NCBI GenBank assembly: GCA_022843905.1
Contig: JALHMT010000014.1
Location: 1 to 64,000, forward strand
From: Rubrivivax sp.
GTDB lineage: Bacteria; Pseudomonadota; Gammaproteobacteria; Burkholderiales; Burkholderiaceae_C
Length of the DNA: 64,000 bases
Direction: 5' to 3'
Position numbers and translations under genes: made by a program. How positions within the stretch are numbered: the stretch's first letter is position 1; the number at the start of each line of letters is the position of its first letter. The notes under the pieces were generated by a model that saw nothing but the letters and a program-made list of their open reading frames with translations, had not been told where the DNA came from and ran no database searches. Positions 49,633 through 58,266 of the stretch are shown here, piece by piece.

Positions 49633-50517
49633 TCAGGCCGCCGCGCGCGGCGGCCGGGCCGCGACGCCGAGCCAGGTGCCGGCCAGCACCATCAGCAAGC
49701 CCACGCCATGCCACACGCCCAGCGCCTCGCGCAGCAGCAGGGCCGAGGCTGCCACGCCGAAGATGGGGACCCAGTGAAGGTAGAGGCTGGCGCGGCTCTG
49801 GCCCACCCGGTCGATCGCGTAGTACCAGCCGACGTTGCTCAGGGCCGTGCCGAGGATGCCGGAGTACAGCACGCAGAACCAGATCCAGGGGCCGTCGATC
49901 GCGGTGGCCGCCTTTTCCCAACCGCCGCCCAGCGCTGCATGGGACAGCAGCATCAGGGTGCCCAGCCCGTAGACCGCCCAGCCCACCACCAGCACGTCCA
50001 GATCGCGCGTCACCCGCTGCACCAGCAGGCCGCCGCCGATGAAGGTCACCAGTGCTGCCGCCACCAGCAACTCTCCCAGGCCGGCCACGACCAGGCTGGC
50101 CCCTGGCGCCAGCAGCACCACCAGCGTCACCCCGGCAAAGCCCAGCGCCAGACCCAGCAGGGCGCGCGCCGACACCGCCTCGCGGAAGGCCAGCGCGCCG
50201 CCGATGAGAGACAGCAAGGGCATCAGCGCCATCACCAGCGAGGTGTTGGTGGCGCTGGACAGCCGCGCGCCCTGGGTGAAGAGCAGCTGGTTCAGATAGA
50301 CCATCAGGAATCCGATCTGCGCCAGCGCCCACCACTGCGCGCCTGTCAGCCGAGGCAGGCGGCCGTCGCGCAGCAACAGCAGCAGCGTCAGCACCGCGGT
50401 GGCCTGCACCAGACGGATGGCGCCGACCCAGACCACGTCGATCACGCCGGTGAGCGCCTTGATGACGGGGATGTTGACGCCCCACATCAGCATCACCGTC
50501 ATCAGCAGCAGCGGCAT
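49633..50517 (-). CDS. EamA/DMT-family transporter
   Basis: The 294-residue protein has ten membrane segments in two EamA repeats (WGVNIPVIKALTGVI, FGVAASALLLREALG). Such carriers move metabolites, often as exporters. The ATG at 50517 is used; an in-frame TTG at 50562 overlaps the dctP-3 stop (TTGA) and would add 15 residues. Its stop abuts that of the MmgE gene. Confidence 0.87.
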   Translation of the reverse strand: MPLLLMTVMLMWGVNIPVIKALTGVIDVVWVGAIRLVQATAVLTLLLLLRDGRLPRLTGAQWWALAQIGFLMVYLNQLLFTQGARLSSATNTSLVMALMPLLSLIGGALAFREAVSARALLGLALGFAGVTLVVLLAPGASLVVAGLGELLVAAALVTFIGGGLLVQRVTRDLDVLVVGWAVYGLGTLMLLSHAALGGGWEKAATAIDGPWIWFCVLYSGILGTALSNVGWYYAIDRVGQSRASLYLHWVPIFGVAASALLLREALGVWHGVGLLMVLAGTWLGVAARPPRAAA

Positions 50518-50558
50518 GCCGCGCGAGGGCTGTGCCCGTCGCGCGGCTGCAGCGTCGA

Positions 50559-51623
50559 TCAAGGCGCCCTGGCCGTCAGGTTGACCAGCTTGCCGACGCT
50601 GTCGTTCCAGTTTTTCACGCACTCGGCGCCGCAACGGCCGGCCCAGCGCGGCAGCACCTGCTCGACCAGGGCCTTGCGGCGCAGTTCCGCGTCCTGCGGC
50701 GCGGGGCTGACCAGCACCATGTTGGCGGCCGGCCCTTCGGAGCAGGCGCCGCTGCCCGTGTTGCAGGCCAGGCCGAGATCGTTCTCGCGCACGTTCTGCT
50801 CGAAGACGGCCCTCTCGAGCTTGGCGTACTCGGACACCAGGGTGGCCTGCGTGGCCGCATCCAGCTTGCGCCAGCTGTTCAGGTTGATGGCCGACATGCC
50901 GGCGCCCCAGTTGATGGGCAGCGCGTACAGGAACTTCGAGCCCTCGAACCACTTGGCCTTGTAGCCGCCCAGGGTACCGGTGATGGCGCAGTCGACGACG
51001 CCGTTCTTCAGCGCCTGCTGCACCTCGCCGAATGCCATGTTGATGCCGGAGCCGCCGAAGTAGCTCACGAAGTCGGCCTGCGATGCCCCCGAGGTGCGCA
51101 CCTTGCGGCCTTTCAGGTCCGACAGGCTCCTGATCTCGCTGCGGCAGAACAGCACCTGCGCCTGGAACGAGAACATGCCCATCACCTTCACCTTCAGCTG
51201 CTGCTCGTAGTAGCGCTCCAGGTGCGGGCGGAAGGCCTGCGTGACATCGCGGAAGGTCTGGATCGTGGGCGAGACGCCGGCCAGGTCGGTGGCGTCGTTG
51301 ATGGCGTTGTCGCCAGCGACGAAGCCCAGCTGCGTGGTGCCCACGTCGAAGAGGCCCTGGCTGAGCATCTTGAAGACCTCGGGACCCTTCAGGCCCATCT
51401 CGTTCCAGGGCTTGATGGTGGCGGTGAGCGTGCCCCCGGTGGCCGCGGTGATGTCCTTCGTCCAGAAGGGCTGCTCCAGCTCCTTCGACTGGGTGGTGAT
51501 GCCCAGGTTGCCCACGACCTGGAAGTTGACCTTGGGCGCGGTCTGCGCGTGGGTGGCGCCCGCCAGCCCAAGACCCAGACTCATCATGGCGGCCAGCGCC
51601 GCACCCTTGCGAAACATTCTCAT
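50559..51623 (-). CDS. dctP: TRAP solute-binding protein DctP (system 3), cysteine-rich
   Basis: The 354-residue protein has a signal peptide (cleavage near residue 26) and the ligand motif LKGRKVRTSG. It contains six cysteines in the mature part (160, 212, 287, 294, 331, 335), four of them near the C-terminus, suggesting disulfide bonds. In this operon the order is dctQ-dctM-dctP-EamA, with the binding protein last of the three. Confidence 0.91.
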   Translation of the reverse strand: MRMFRKGAALAAMMSLGLGLAGATHAQTAPKVNFQVVGNLGITTQSKELEQPFWTKDITAATGGTLTATIKPWNEMGLKGPEVFKMLSQGLFDVGTTQLGFVAGDNAINDATDLAGVSPTIQTFRDVTQAFRPHLERYYEQQLKVKVMGMFSFQAQVLFCRSEIRSLSDLKGRKVRTSGASQADFVSYFGGSGINMAFGEVQQALKNGVVDCAITGTLGGYKAKWFEGSKFLYALPINWGAGMSAINLNSWRKLDAATQATLVSEYAKLERAVFEQNVRENDLGLACNTGSGACSEGPAANMVLVSPAPQDAELRRKALVEQVLPRWAGRCGAECVKNWNDSVGKLVNLTARAP

Positions 51624-51659
51624 CAGGTTCTCCTCAGGTTGAAAGCGCCGCGCAAGCTC

Positions 51660-52955
51660 TCAGGCTCGGCCGGCGGCAAGGACCGACGGCAGCCACAGCG
51701 CCATCGATGGGAAAGCGATCAGGAGCACGATCATCAGCAGCATGAGGGCGACGAAGGGCAAGGCCCCCATCATCACGTCCCGGAAGGGTCCGCCGCCGCG
51801 CACCGACTGGACCACGAACAGGTTCATGCCGATGGGCGGCGTGATCAACGCCATCTCGATCAGCACCACGAAGACCACGCCGAACCACACCGGGCTGTAG
51901 CCCAGGTTGACGATGATGGGCACGACGATGGGCGTGGTGGCCACCATCAGGGTCAGCGACTCCACGAAACAGCCCAGGACCATGTACAGCACGATGATGA
52001 CGGCCAGCACCGCCAGCGGCGGCCAGTTCAGCGCGGACACCCACTTGACCGCAGCGTCGGTCAGGCCCAGCGTGGACAGCACGAAGTTCAGGAAGAAGGC
52101 TGCGATCACGATGGCCATCACCATGGCCGTGGTGCGCACGGTGCCCTCGAAGCTGCGCAACAGCAGGTCCACCGTCAGGCGGCGACGCCACACCACCAGG
52201 GCCAGCGTGCCCATCACCCCCAGGGCCGAGGCCTCCGTGGCCGTCGCCAGCCCGGCGTAGATGGAGCCCACCACCAGCATGAACAGCAGCAAGGGCGGTA
52301 CCAGGTGGACCAGCGCGGCCAGGCGGTCGCTCCACGCTGCCGCCTGGCCTCGCGGCGCCAGGCCAGGCTGCCGCTTGCAGGACACGTAGACATAGATCGA
52401 GAAGAGCAGCGCCAGCAGCACGCCGGGAATGGTGGCCGCGGCGTAGAGGTCTGACACCGAGGTCTCGGACATGGCGCCGTACAGCACCATGTTGATGCTG
52501 GGCGGAATCAGGATGCCCAGCGTACCGCCCGCAGCAACGGTGCCCAGGAACATCTTCGGGTCGTAGCCGTAGCGCTTCATGTTGGGGATCGACACCGTGC
52601 CGATGGTGGCGGCGGTGGCGATGCTCGACCCCGAAGTGGCCGCGAACACTGCCGAGGCGGCGATGTTGGTGTGCATCAGCCCGCCGGGGATGTGGCCCAC
52701 CCAGCGGTCCAGCGCGCCGTACATCGAATCGGCCACGCCCGATCGCAGCAGCAGCTCACCCATCAGGATGAACATGGGCACGGCCACCAGGATGAAGTCG
52801 GCGCTGGAGCTCCAGGCCACGTCGCCCAGGCCGCGCAGCAGCGGGAAGGTCGAGAACATCTCCGTCAGCGACCAGCCCAGCACGCCCAGCACCGCGGCCA
52901 CGAACAGGCTGCTGCCTGCCATGACCAGCAGCAGCAGCAGGGTGACGCTCAGCAT
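51660..52955 (-). CDS. dctM: TRAP transporter large permease DctM (system 3)
   Basis: The 431-residue membrane protein has LVAVPMFILMGELLLRSG, GSSIATAATIGTVS and GILIPPSINMVLYG motifs of DctM. It overlaps dctQ by 7 bp. Confidence 0.93.
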   Translation of the reverse strand: MLSVTLLLLLVMAGSSLFVAAVLGVLGWSLTEMFSTFPLLRGLGDVAWSSSADFILVAVPMFILMGELLLRSGVADSMYGALDRWVGHIPGGLMHTNIAASAVFAATSGSSIATAATIGTVSIPNMKRYGYDPKMFLGTVAAGGTLGILIPPSINMVLYGAMSETSVSDLYAAATIPGVLLALLFSIYVYVSCKRQPGLAPRGQAAAWSDRLAALVHLVPPLLLFMLVVGSIYAGLATATEASALGVMGTLALVVWRRRLTVDLLLRSFEGTVRTTAMVMAIVIAAFFLNFVLSTLGLTDAAVKWVSALNWPPLAVLAVIIVLYMVLGCFVESLTLMVATTPIVVPIIVNLGYSPVWFGVVFVVLIEMALITPPIGMNLFVVQSVRGGGPFRDVMMGALPFVALMLLMIVLLIAFPSMALWLPSVLAAGRA

Positions 52956-53527
52956 CGTTCACCCGGCGCGGCCACGCTGGCCTTGATCTCGTCCTGCAGG
53001 GCGGCCACGCCCAGCCGCTGCTGCACCAGCTCGTGCCGGCCGCGCAGCACCTGCCACAGACCGAACACCGCGTAGCCCAGCGACAGCAGCGCGAACCAGG
53101 CCAGCCCCAGCAGCCACAGCCCCTGCGGGATGGCCAGCGGCAGGGACAGCGACGAGTTCGAGCGTGCCCCGCTCTGCAGGTTGCCCCAGACCGTGAGGCC
53201 GCAGTAGTACAAAAGCGCCCCGGCCACCACGGCCAGGCCGCTGTAGGCCACCACGTCGAGCCAGGCACGGGCGCGCAGCGGCAGCAGCACGTACAGGACT
53301 TCGATGCGGATGTGCGCCTTGGACACCAGCGCGTACGACAGGCCCAGGGCCGTGGCGATGGCAAAGGCGTAGGTCGACAGCTCGAAACTCTCGAAGTAGC
53401 TGACCTTCCAGAGTGAACGGAAGATCACGTCCAGCGACACCAGCGCTGCGCTCAGCAGCAGCATCGCACCGCCCAGCCACGCCAGCCAGCGCGAGACGCG
53501 GGCACCGGCTTCGAGCAGGGCCGTCAT
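52949..53527 (-). CDS. dctQ: TRAP transporter small permease DctQ (system 3)
   Basis: The 192-residue protein has four membrane segments and the motif WKVSYFESFELSTYAFA expected of DctQ, with a longer C-terminus than usual. It starts the TRAP-3 operon. The 117 bp upstream contain a short GACAC-AGG-GTGTC hairpin at 53632-53644 next to the oxygenase stop. Confidence 0.87.
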   Translation of the reverse strand: MTALLEAGARVSRWLAWLGGAMLLLSAALVSLDVIFRSLWKVSYFESFELSTYAFAIATALGLSYALVSKAHIRIEVLYVLLPLRARAWLDVVAYSGLAVVAGALLYYCGLTVWGNLQSGARSNSSLSLPLAIPQGLWLLGLAWFALLSLGYAVFGLWQVLRGRHELVQQRLGVAALQDEIKASVAAPGERC

Positions 53528-53644
53528 CGTGCGCTCACCGCACGACCCTCGGCCCTGCGGGCACCGGGATGCGCACCAGGGAGCGGCCCGCCACGGCGGC
53601 GCGCCATGCGTGCCCGAAACGGCAGGAGGTTGACACAGGGTGTC

Positions 53645-54442
53645 TCATGACCACAGCACCAGGCGGCCGCCCGGCATGCGGCCGACGAACGAACCGATGG
53701 AGATGCGGCTGCCGTCACCCACGGCCGTGCCGCCGGCCACCTCGTGGGGGTTGCGGCTGTTGAACAGCACCACGTCACCAGCGGTCGGCCGGTAGCGCAG
53801 GCTGGGGGCGCCGGCCACGACGTCGCGGTCGAGCCCATAGCTCTGCGGGATCTCGCCGGGCGCCACCGGCGGATCCCAGGGTGCGTTGTGCACCGTGGTG
53901 TCGCCGCCCGAGGCCAGCTCCTCGGCGAAGAAGTTCCAACCCAGCTGGCCGTCGATCTGGCCGACGTCGTAGCCGGGCGCGTTCAGCGGTGCCCAGTCGG
54001 CATGCAGGTCCACACCCTCGCCGGCAAAACGCACGATGCCGGCGAAGTACTCGCCCAGGGCCTCGCGCGCCACGCCCACCGGATGCGGCCACACCGCCTG
54101 CAGGCGGTCGATCAGGCGCTGCACGGGGTCGAACGAGGCGTCGAACACCACCTGCAGGTCGGCCCGTGCCGCCGGCACGTCGGCGAAGAAGTCGGCCTTG
54201 GGGCGGTTCCAGCGGTACTCGTACTGCGCCATGCCGATGTAGCCGATCTTGCGGCCCACGCTGTAGTGCTTGACGCGGCCGCGGCGGGCGGCCTGGGCGA
54301 AGTCGCGGCACTCGGCGGGCGTGGCGAAGCCGGCGATGCGGATGGCGCCGATGCGGTTGTCCAGCAACTGCCGGAGGCTGTCCGCATCCAGTGCATGCTC
54401 GGCCGCGCTGGTCCAGGTCGGCGCGCTCACCGCCACGCTCAC
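53645..54442 (-). CDS. 2-oxoglutarate/Fe(II)-dependent oxygenase
   Basis: The 265-residue protein has the HxD iron motif (His147, Asp149 in LHADWAPLN), distal His233 in NPHEVAGG, and Arg246 in SRISIGSF for 2-oxoglutarate, in a prolyl-hydroxylase-like fold. It probably hydroxylates a small substrate. The start is GTG at 54442, overlapping the cupin stop (GTGA), so it is coupled to the cupin upstream. Confidence 0.82.
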   Translation of the reverse strand: MSVAVSAPTWTSAAEHALDADSLRQLLDNRIGAIRIAGFATPAECRDFAQAARRGRVKHYSVGRKIGYIGMAQYEYRWNRPKADFFADVPAARADLQVVFDASFDPVQRLIDRLQAVWPHPVGVAREALGEYFAGIVRFAGEGVDLHADWAPLNAPGYDVGQIDGQLGWNFFAEELASGGDTTVHNAPWDPPVAPGEIPQSYGLDRDVVAGAPSLRYRPTAGDVVLFNSRNPHEVAGGTAVGDGSRISIGSFVGRMPGGRLVLWS

Positions 54443-54840
54443 GCGTCGCCCTCGGTCTGCCAGGTCTTGCGCGGCGGCGACTTGATCTCCAACTGCTCGC
54501 AGTCCTCCAGCGCCTCGGAGAAGTGCTCCACGCCGCGCGGATGGATCCACGACGTGCCGGCCTCGGCGATGAACTCCTGCCCACCGATCACCAGGCGCAG
54601 GCGGCCGCTGATCAGGTAGGCCACGGTCTCGTGGTCGAGGTGCTTGTGCACCGGATCGATCAGCCCCTTCTCGCGAAAGACGTGCAGCATCAGGATCTCC
54701 TGGCCCACCATCACGCGCCGCACCTCCACCACGCCCTTGGGCTTGATGCCTTCCACGGCCGCCAGCCGCTCGGGCGCGATGGCGTCACGCGTGCTGAAGT
54801 AGCCCTGTGTCGGTGCGATGTAGCGTGGGTCTGCGGTCAT
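54439..54840 (-). CDS. Cupin-domain protein (second of two related copies)
   Basis: The 133-residue protein has cupin metal motifs HKHLDHETV and HPRGVEHF and the C-terminal EIKSPPRKTWQ tail shared with the cupin at 37635. It heads a two-gene unit with the oxygenase and is divergent from the maleate-isomerase-like operon. The substrate is unknown. Confidence 0.82.
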   Translation of the reverse strand: MTADPRYIAPTQGYFSTRDAIAPERLAAVEGIKPKGVVEVRRVMVGQEILMLHVFREKGLIDPVHKHLDHETVAYLISGRLRLVIGGQEFIAEAGTSWIHPRGVEHFSEALEDCEQLEIKSPPRKTWQTEGDA

Positions 54841-54886
54841 GCCGAATCCTCCTGCGGGACCGCCGAAGCCTAACGGCTTGGCACGC

Positions 54887-54974
54887 AATTGTCGACATTG
54901 GGGCTCGAATTCATTGCCAACTCCCGGCCTGCTGGTCAGAATTGGACCAAACCGGGACTTCAATGTATACAACT
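54887..54974. promoter_or_regulatory. Two related sites, probable GntR/FCD operators
   Basis: Site A, AATTGTCGACATTG (54887-54900), and site B, AGTTGTATACATTG on the minus strand (54961-54974), agree at 11 of 14 bases, share TTGTNNACATTG, and contain TGTCGACA and TGTATACA palindromes. Their centres are 74 bp apart, about seven helical turns. A weak TATACA -10 overlaps site B at 54966-54971. Confidence 0.55.
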
Positions 54975-55009
54975 CTGGCATTGAACCTGACCAGCGCAAG
55001 GAGCCGACG

Positions 55010-55753
55010 ATGACCGATTCGCTGGGCTGGCGACAGAAGTTCGCCGTCTTGATCCCTTCGACCAACACCAGCGTGCAGCCGGAGTTCGACGCCATGCGCC
55101 CGGCGGGCGTCACCAACCACATCAGCCGCATCCGCATCCCCAACATCGCGCTGAACGACGACGCCGATTTCCAGCGCCTGATCGAGCTCATCGCCGCCGC
55201 GCAGGACGAGGCCGTGGATTCGGTGATGTCCTGCGAGCCCGACCGGCTGGTGCTGGGCATCTCGGCCGAGACCTTCTGGGACGGTCTGAACGCCAGCCGC
55301 CTGCTGAAGCAGCAGTTGCACGAGCGCACCGGGCTGCCGGTGTCGATGGGCTCGGAAGCCTGCGACGCCGCATTCAAGGCGCTGGGCCTGAAGCGCATAG
55401 CCGTGGTCACGCCCTACCAGCCGGTGGGCGACCGCAACGTGCAGCGCTTCTTCTCGGAGGCCGGCTACGAGGTGGTGCGCATCAAGGGCCTGAAGTGCGC
55501 CAGCCCGGTGAAGATCGCCCATGTCTGCGAGACCGAGTTGCGCGACGCGCTGATCGAACTCGACGGCGACGACATCGACGGCCTGGTGCAGGTAGGCACC
55601 AACCTGGCCATGGCGCGCCTGGCCGGGCAGGCCGAGACCTGGCTCAAGCGACCGGTGGTGGCGATCAACACCGCCATCTACTGGCATGCACTTCGCGAGT
55701 CGGGCATCACCGACAGCGTCAGCGGCTTCGGCACGCTGCTGGAGCGGCATTGA
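55010..55753 (+). CDS. Maleate isomerase-like protein lacking catalytic cysteines (copy 1)
   Basis: The 247-residue protein has the Asp/Glu racemase-superfamily pattern of maleate isomerases (LIPSTNTSVQPE, IAVVTPYQ, VVAINTAIYWHALR). At the two positions where the family has catalytic cysteines it has Ile84 (LVLGISAETF) and Gly196 (VQVGTNLA). Two-base chemistry by Cys is therefore unlikely. AAGGAG lies 7 bases before the start. It heads the operon with gntR. Confidence 0.82.
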   Translation: MTDSLGWRQKFAVLIPSTNTSVQPEFDAMRPAGVTNHISRIRIPNIALNDDADFQRLIELIAAAQDEAVDSVMSCEPDRLVLGISAETFWDGLNASRLLKQQLHERTGLPVSMGSEACDAAFKALGLKRIAVVTPYQPVGDRNVQRFFSEAGYEVVRIKGLKCASPVKIAHVCETELRDALIELDGDDIDGLVQVGTNLAMARLAGQAETWLKRPVVAINTAIYWHALRESGITDSVSGFGTLLERH

Positions 55754-55758
55754 GCGGC

Positions 55759-56436
55759 ATGCCGGCCCAGGCCGAGCCGCAGTTGCAGACCGTGGCCGCG
55801 CGCATCTGCGCGGCCGTGAAGGCGCAGATCGTCGACGGCCGCCTGCCGCCGGGCTCGCGCATCACCGAACAGCAGCTGGCGGCCGAGTTCAACACCTCCC
55901 GCACGCCGGTGCGCGAGGCGCTGCGCCAGCTGGTGGCCGACGGCTTCGCCCTCTTCAAGCCCAACAGCGGCACCGTGGTGCGGCAGTGGTCGGCCCAGCA
56001 GATGCGCGAGATCTTCGACCTGCGCGTGCTGGTCGAGTCGGAGATCGCCAGCCATGCCGCCCAGCGCATCGACGCCGACGGCATCGCCGAGCTGCTGCGC
56101 CTGCAGGACCAGATCGAGGCCCAGGGCGCCAGCACCAGCGAGGCCAACACCGCTCGCATCGGCCGGCTGAATCGCGAGTTCCACCGCCAGGTGGCGCTGG
56201 CCAGCCAGAACGAGCGCCTGGTCACCATGCTGGCCAGCGCCATCGAGATGCCCATCGTGCAGCAGACCTTCAACCGCTACTCCCCTCGCCAGCTGGCACG
56301 CAGCTTCGCTCATCACCGGGAGCTGATCGACGCCTTCGTGGCCCACGACGGCGCCTGGGCGAAGAGCGTGATGAGCTGCCACATCCATTCCGCCAAGCAG
56401 ACCCTGCTGGGAGGTGCACACGATGCCAGCCCCTGA
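55759..56436 (+). CDS. GntR-family (FCD) transcriptional regulator
   Basis: The 225-residue protein has a winged helix (NTSRTPVREALRQLV) and an all-helical FCD domain with the metal-binding histidines (FHRQVAL, HHRELIDAF). FCD regulators of this subgroup bind TTGTATACAA-like palindromes, compatible with the two sites before its operon. A TTG at 55750 overlapping the previous stop is an alternative start. It overlaps the next gene by 14 bp. Confidence 0.93.
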   Translation: MPAQAEPQLQTVAARICAAVKAQIVDGRLPPGSRITEQQLAAEFNTSRTPVREALRQLVADGFALFKPNSGTVVRQWSAQQMREIFDLRVLVESEIASHAAQRIDADGIAELLRLQDQIEAQGASTSEANTARIGRLNREFHRQVALASQNERLVTMLASAIEMPIVQQTFNRYSPRQLARSFAHHRELIDAFVAHDGAWAKSVMSCHIHSAKQTLLGGAHDASP

Positions 56437-57058
56437 ACCCGAGTCACTGCAAGCCAACTACGGCCGCGGCGCCTTCGGCGCCAGCCTGGGCTTCGGCCGC
56501 CGCCAGGCGCTGGTGATGGTCGACTTCGCCCAGGCCTACTTCGTGGCCGAATCACCGCTGTACGCCAACCGACCGGAAGTGCTGGGCCCGGCGCTGCAGT
56601 TGCTGCAGTGGGCCCGCCGGCAGGGCCTGCTGGTGTGCCACACCCGCGTGGAGTACCGCAGCGACGGGCTGGACGGCGGGGTGTTCTTCCGCAAGGTGCC
56701 GGCGCTCAAGGTCTTCTGCGCCGGGCACCCGCTGGGCCAGGTGGTGCCCGAACTGGCGCCGCGCGCCGACGAACCCGTGATCACCAAGCAGTACGCCAGT
56801 GCCTTCTTCGGCACATCGCTGGCCAGCCTGCTGCTGGCCCAGGGCGTGGACTGCGTGCTGCTGGCCGGCATGAGCACCAGCGGCTGCGTGCGCGCCAGCG
56901 CGGTCGACGCCATGCAGCACGGCTTCATTCCCGTGGTGGTGTCCGATGCCTGCGGCGACCGCCACGCGCAGCCGCACGACGCCAATCTCTTCGACCTGCA
57001 GGCCAAGTACGCCGACGTGATGCCGCTGGCCCGCGTGCAGGCCGCCCTGACCCCCTGA
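56423..57058 (+). CDS. Isochorismatase-family cysteine amidohydrolase (NicF-like)
   Basis: The 211-residue protein has the catalytic triad Asp34 (MVDFAQAYF), Lys123 (ITKQYASAFFG) and Cys156 (MSTSGCVRASAVDAMQHGF). The motifs are closest to maleamate amidohydrolase NicF and N-carbamoylsarcosine hydrolase. It would release ammonia from an amide or carbamoyl compound. GGGAGG lies 8 bases before the ATG. Confidence 0.87.
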   Translation: MPAPEPESLQANYGRGAFGASLGFGRRQALVMVDFAQAYFVAESPLYANRPEVLGPALQLLQWARRQGLLVCHTRVEYRSDGLDGGVFFRKVPALKVFCAGHPLGQVVPELAPRADEPVITKQYASAFFGTSLASLLLAQGVDCVLLAGMSTSGCVRASAVDAMQHGFIPVVVSDACGDRHAQPHDANLFDLQAKYADVMPLARVQAALTP

Positions 57059-57069
57059 ACCGCCGCCCC

Positions 57070-58266
57070 ATGGCTCTCGAACACCTGACCGTCATCGATC
57101 TCACCCACATGCTGTCGGGGCCCTACGGCACCATGCTGCTGGCCGACCTGGGCGCACGCACCATCAAGGTCGAGCCGCCGGGCAGCGGTGAAGGCACGCG
57201 CCGCCTGCTGGAGCACGACCCGGACTTCTCGCGCCAGGGCATGGGGGCCTACTTCCTCACGCTCAACCGCAACAAGCACAGCGTCTGCATCGACCTCAAG
57301 ACCGAAGCCGGGCACGCCGTCTTCCTGGACCTGGTGCGCCATGCCGACGTGGTGTTCGACAACTTCGGCGTCGGCGTGCCGCAGCGCCTGCGCATCGACC
57401 ACGACACGCTGGCCGCGGTGAACCCGCGCATCGTCACCTGCTCGGTCACGGGCTTCGGCGAGACCGGGCCCGACAACCGGCGGCCCGCCTTCGACCAGGT
57501 GGTGCAGGCGATGGGTGGCGGCATGTCGATCACCGGCACGCCGCAGACCGGGCCGATGCGCAGCGGCATCCCCATCGGCGACCTGGGCGGCGGGCTGTTC
57601 GGCGCGGTGGGCGTGCTGGCTGCGCTGGCCGAGCGCGAACGCACGGGCCGCGGCCAGCACGTCGATGTCTCGATGCTCGACGCACAGGTGTCGCTGCTGA
57701 ACTACATGGCCACGATGTACCTGATGTCGGGCCAGGTGCCGCAGGGCATCGGCAACGGTCACTTCGTGCACGTGCCCTACAACTGCTACCCGACCGCCGA
57801 CGGCCATGTGATCGTGGCCTGCATCGGCGACGCCTTCTTCGCGCGCTTCGCGCAGTGCATCGACATCCCCGAGCTGCTGGACCCCGCGCTCGAGAAGCAG
57901 CCGGCGCGCCTGGCCGCCAAGGCGCGCATCGACGCCCTGGTGGCCGAGCGCCTGCGCAGCCGGCCCACGGCCCACTGGCTTGAACTGCTGCAGCAGGCGC
58001 AGATCCCCTGCGGCCCGGTCAACACCTTCGAGCAGGCCCTGGACGACCCGCAGGTGCGTGCCCGCGGCATGGTGGTCGACGTGCCGCTGCCCGACGGCCA
58101 GCCCCTGGCGATGCCGGGCAACCCCGTCAAGCTGTCGGCGGCACAGGCCCGGCCCTGGTCGGGCCCGCCCACCCTGGGCCAGCACACCGATGCCGTCCTG
58201 ACCGAACTGATGGGCTACGACCCAGCCCGTGTGGCGGCGTTGCGCGCGCAGGGCGTGGTGGCCTGA
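57070..58266 (+). CDS. CaiB/BaiF family CoA-transferase (HMG-CoA-lyase operon)
   Basis: The 398-residue protein has the family III start (VIDLTHMLSGPYGTMLLADL), FGETGPDNRRPAFDQVVQA and the catalytic aspartate in PIGDLGGGLFG. It lies 11 bp after the amidohydrolase and shares one base with the lyase gene, so it probably activates that lyase's substrate. Confidence 0.92.
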   Translation: MALEHLTVIDLTHMLSGPYGTMLLADLGARTIKVEPPGSGEGTRRLLEHDPDFSRQGMGAYFLTLNRNKHSVCIDLKTEAGHAVFLDLVRHADVVFDNFGVGVPQRLRIDHDTLAAVNPRIVTCSVTGFGETGPDNRRPAFDQVVQAMGGGMSITGTPQTGPMRSGIPIGDLGGGLFGAVGVLAALAERERTGRGQHVDVSMLDAQVSLLNYMATMYLMSGQVPQGIGNGHFVHVPYNCYPTADGHVIVACIGDAFFARFAQCIDIPELLDPALEKQPARLAAKARIDALVAERLRSRPTAHWLELLQQAQIPCGPVNTFEQALDDPQVRARGMVVDVPLPDGQPLAMPGNPVKLSAAQARPWSGPPTLGQHTDAVLTELMGYDPARVAALRAQGVVA

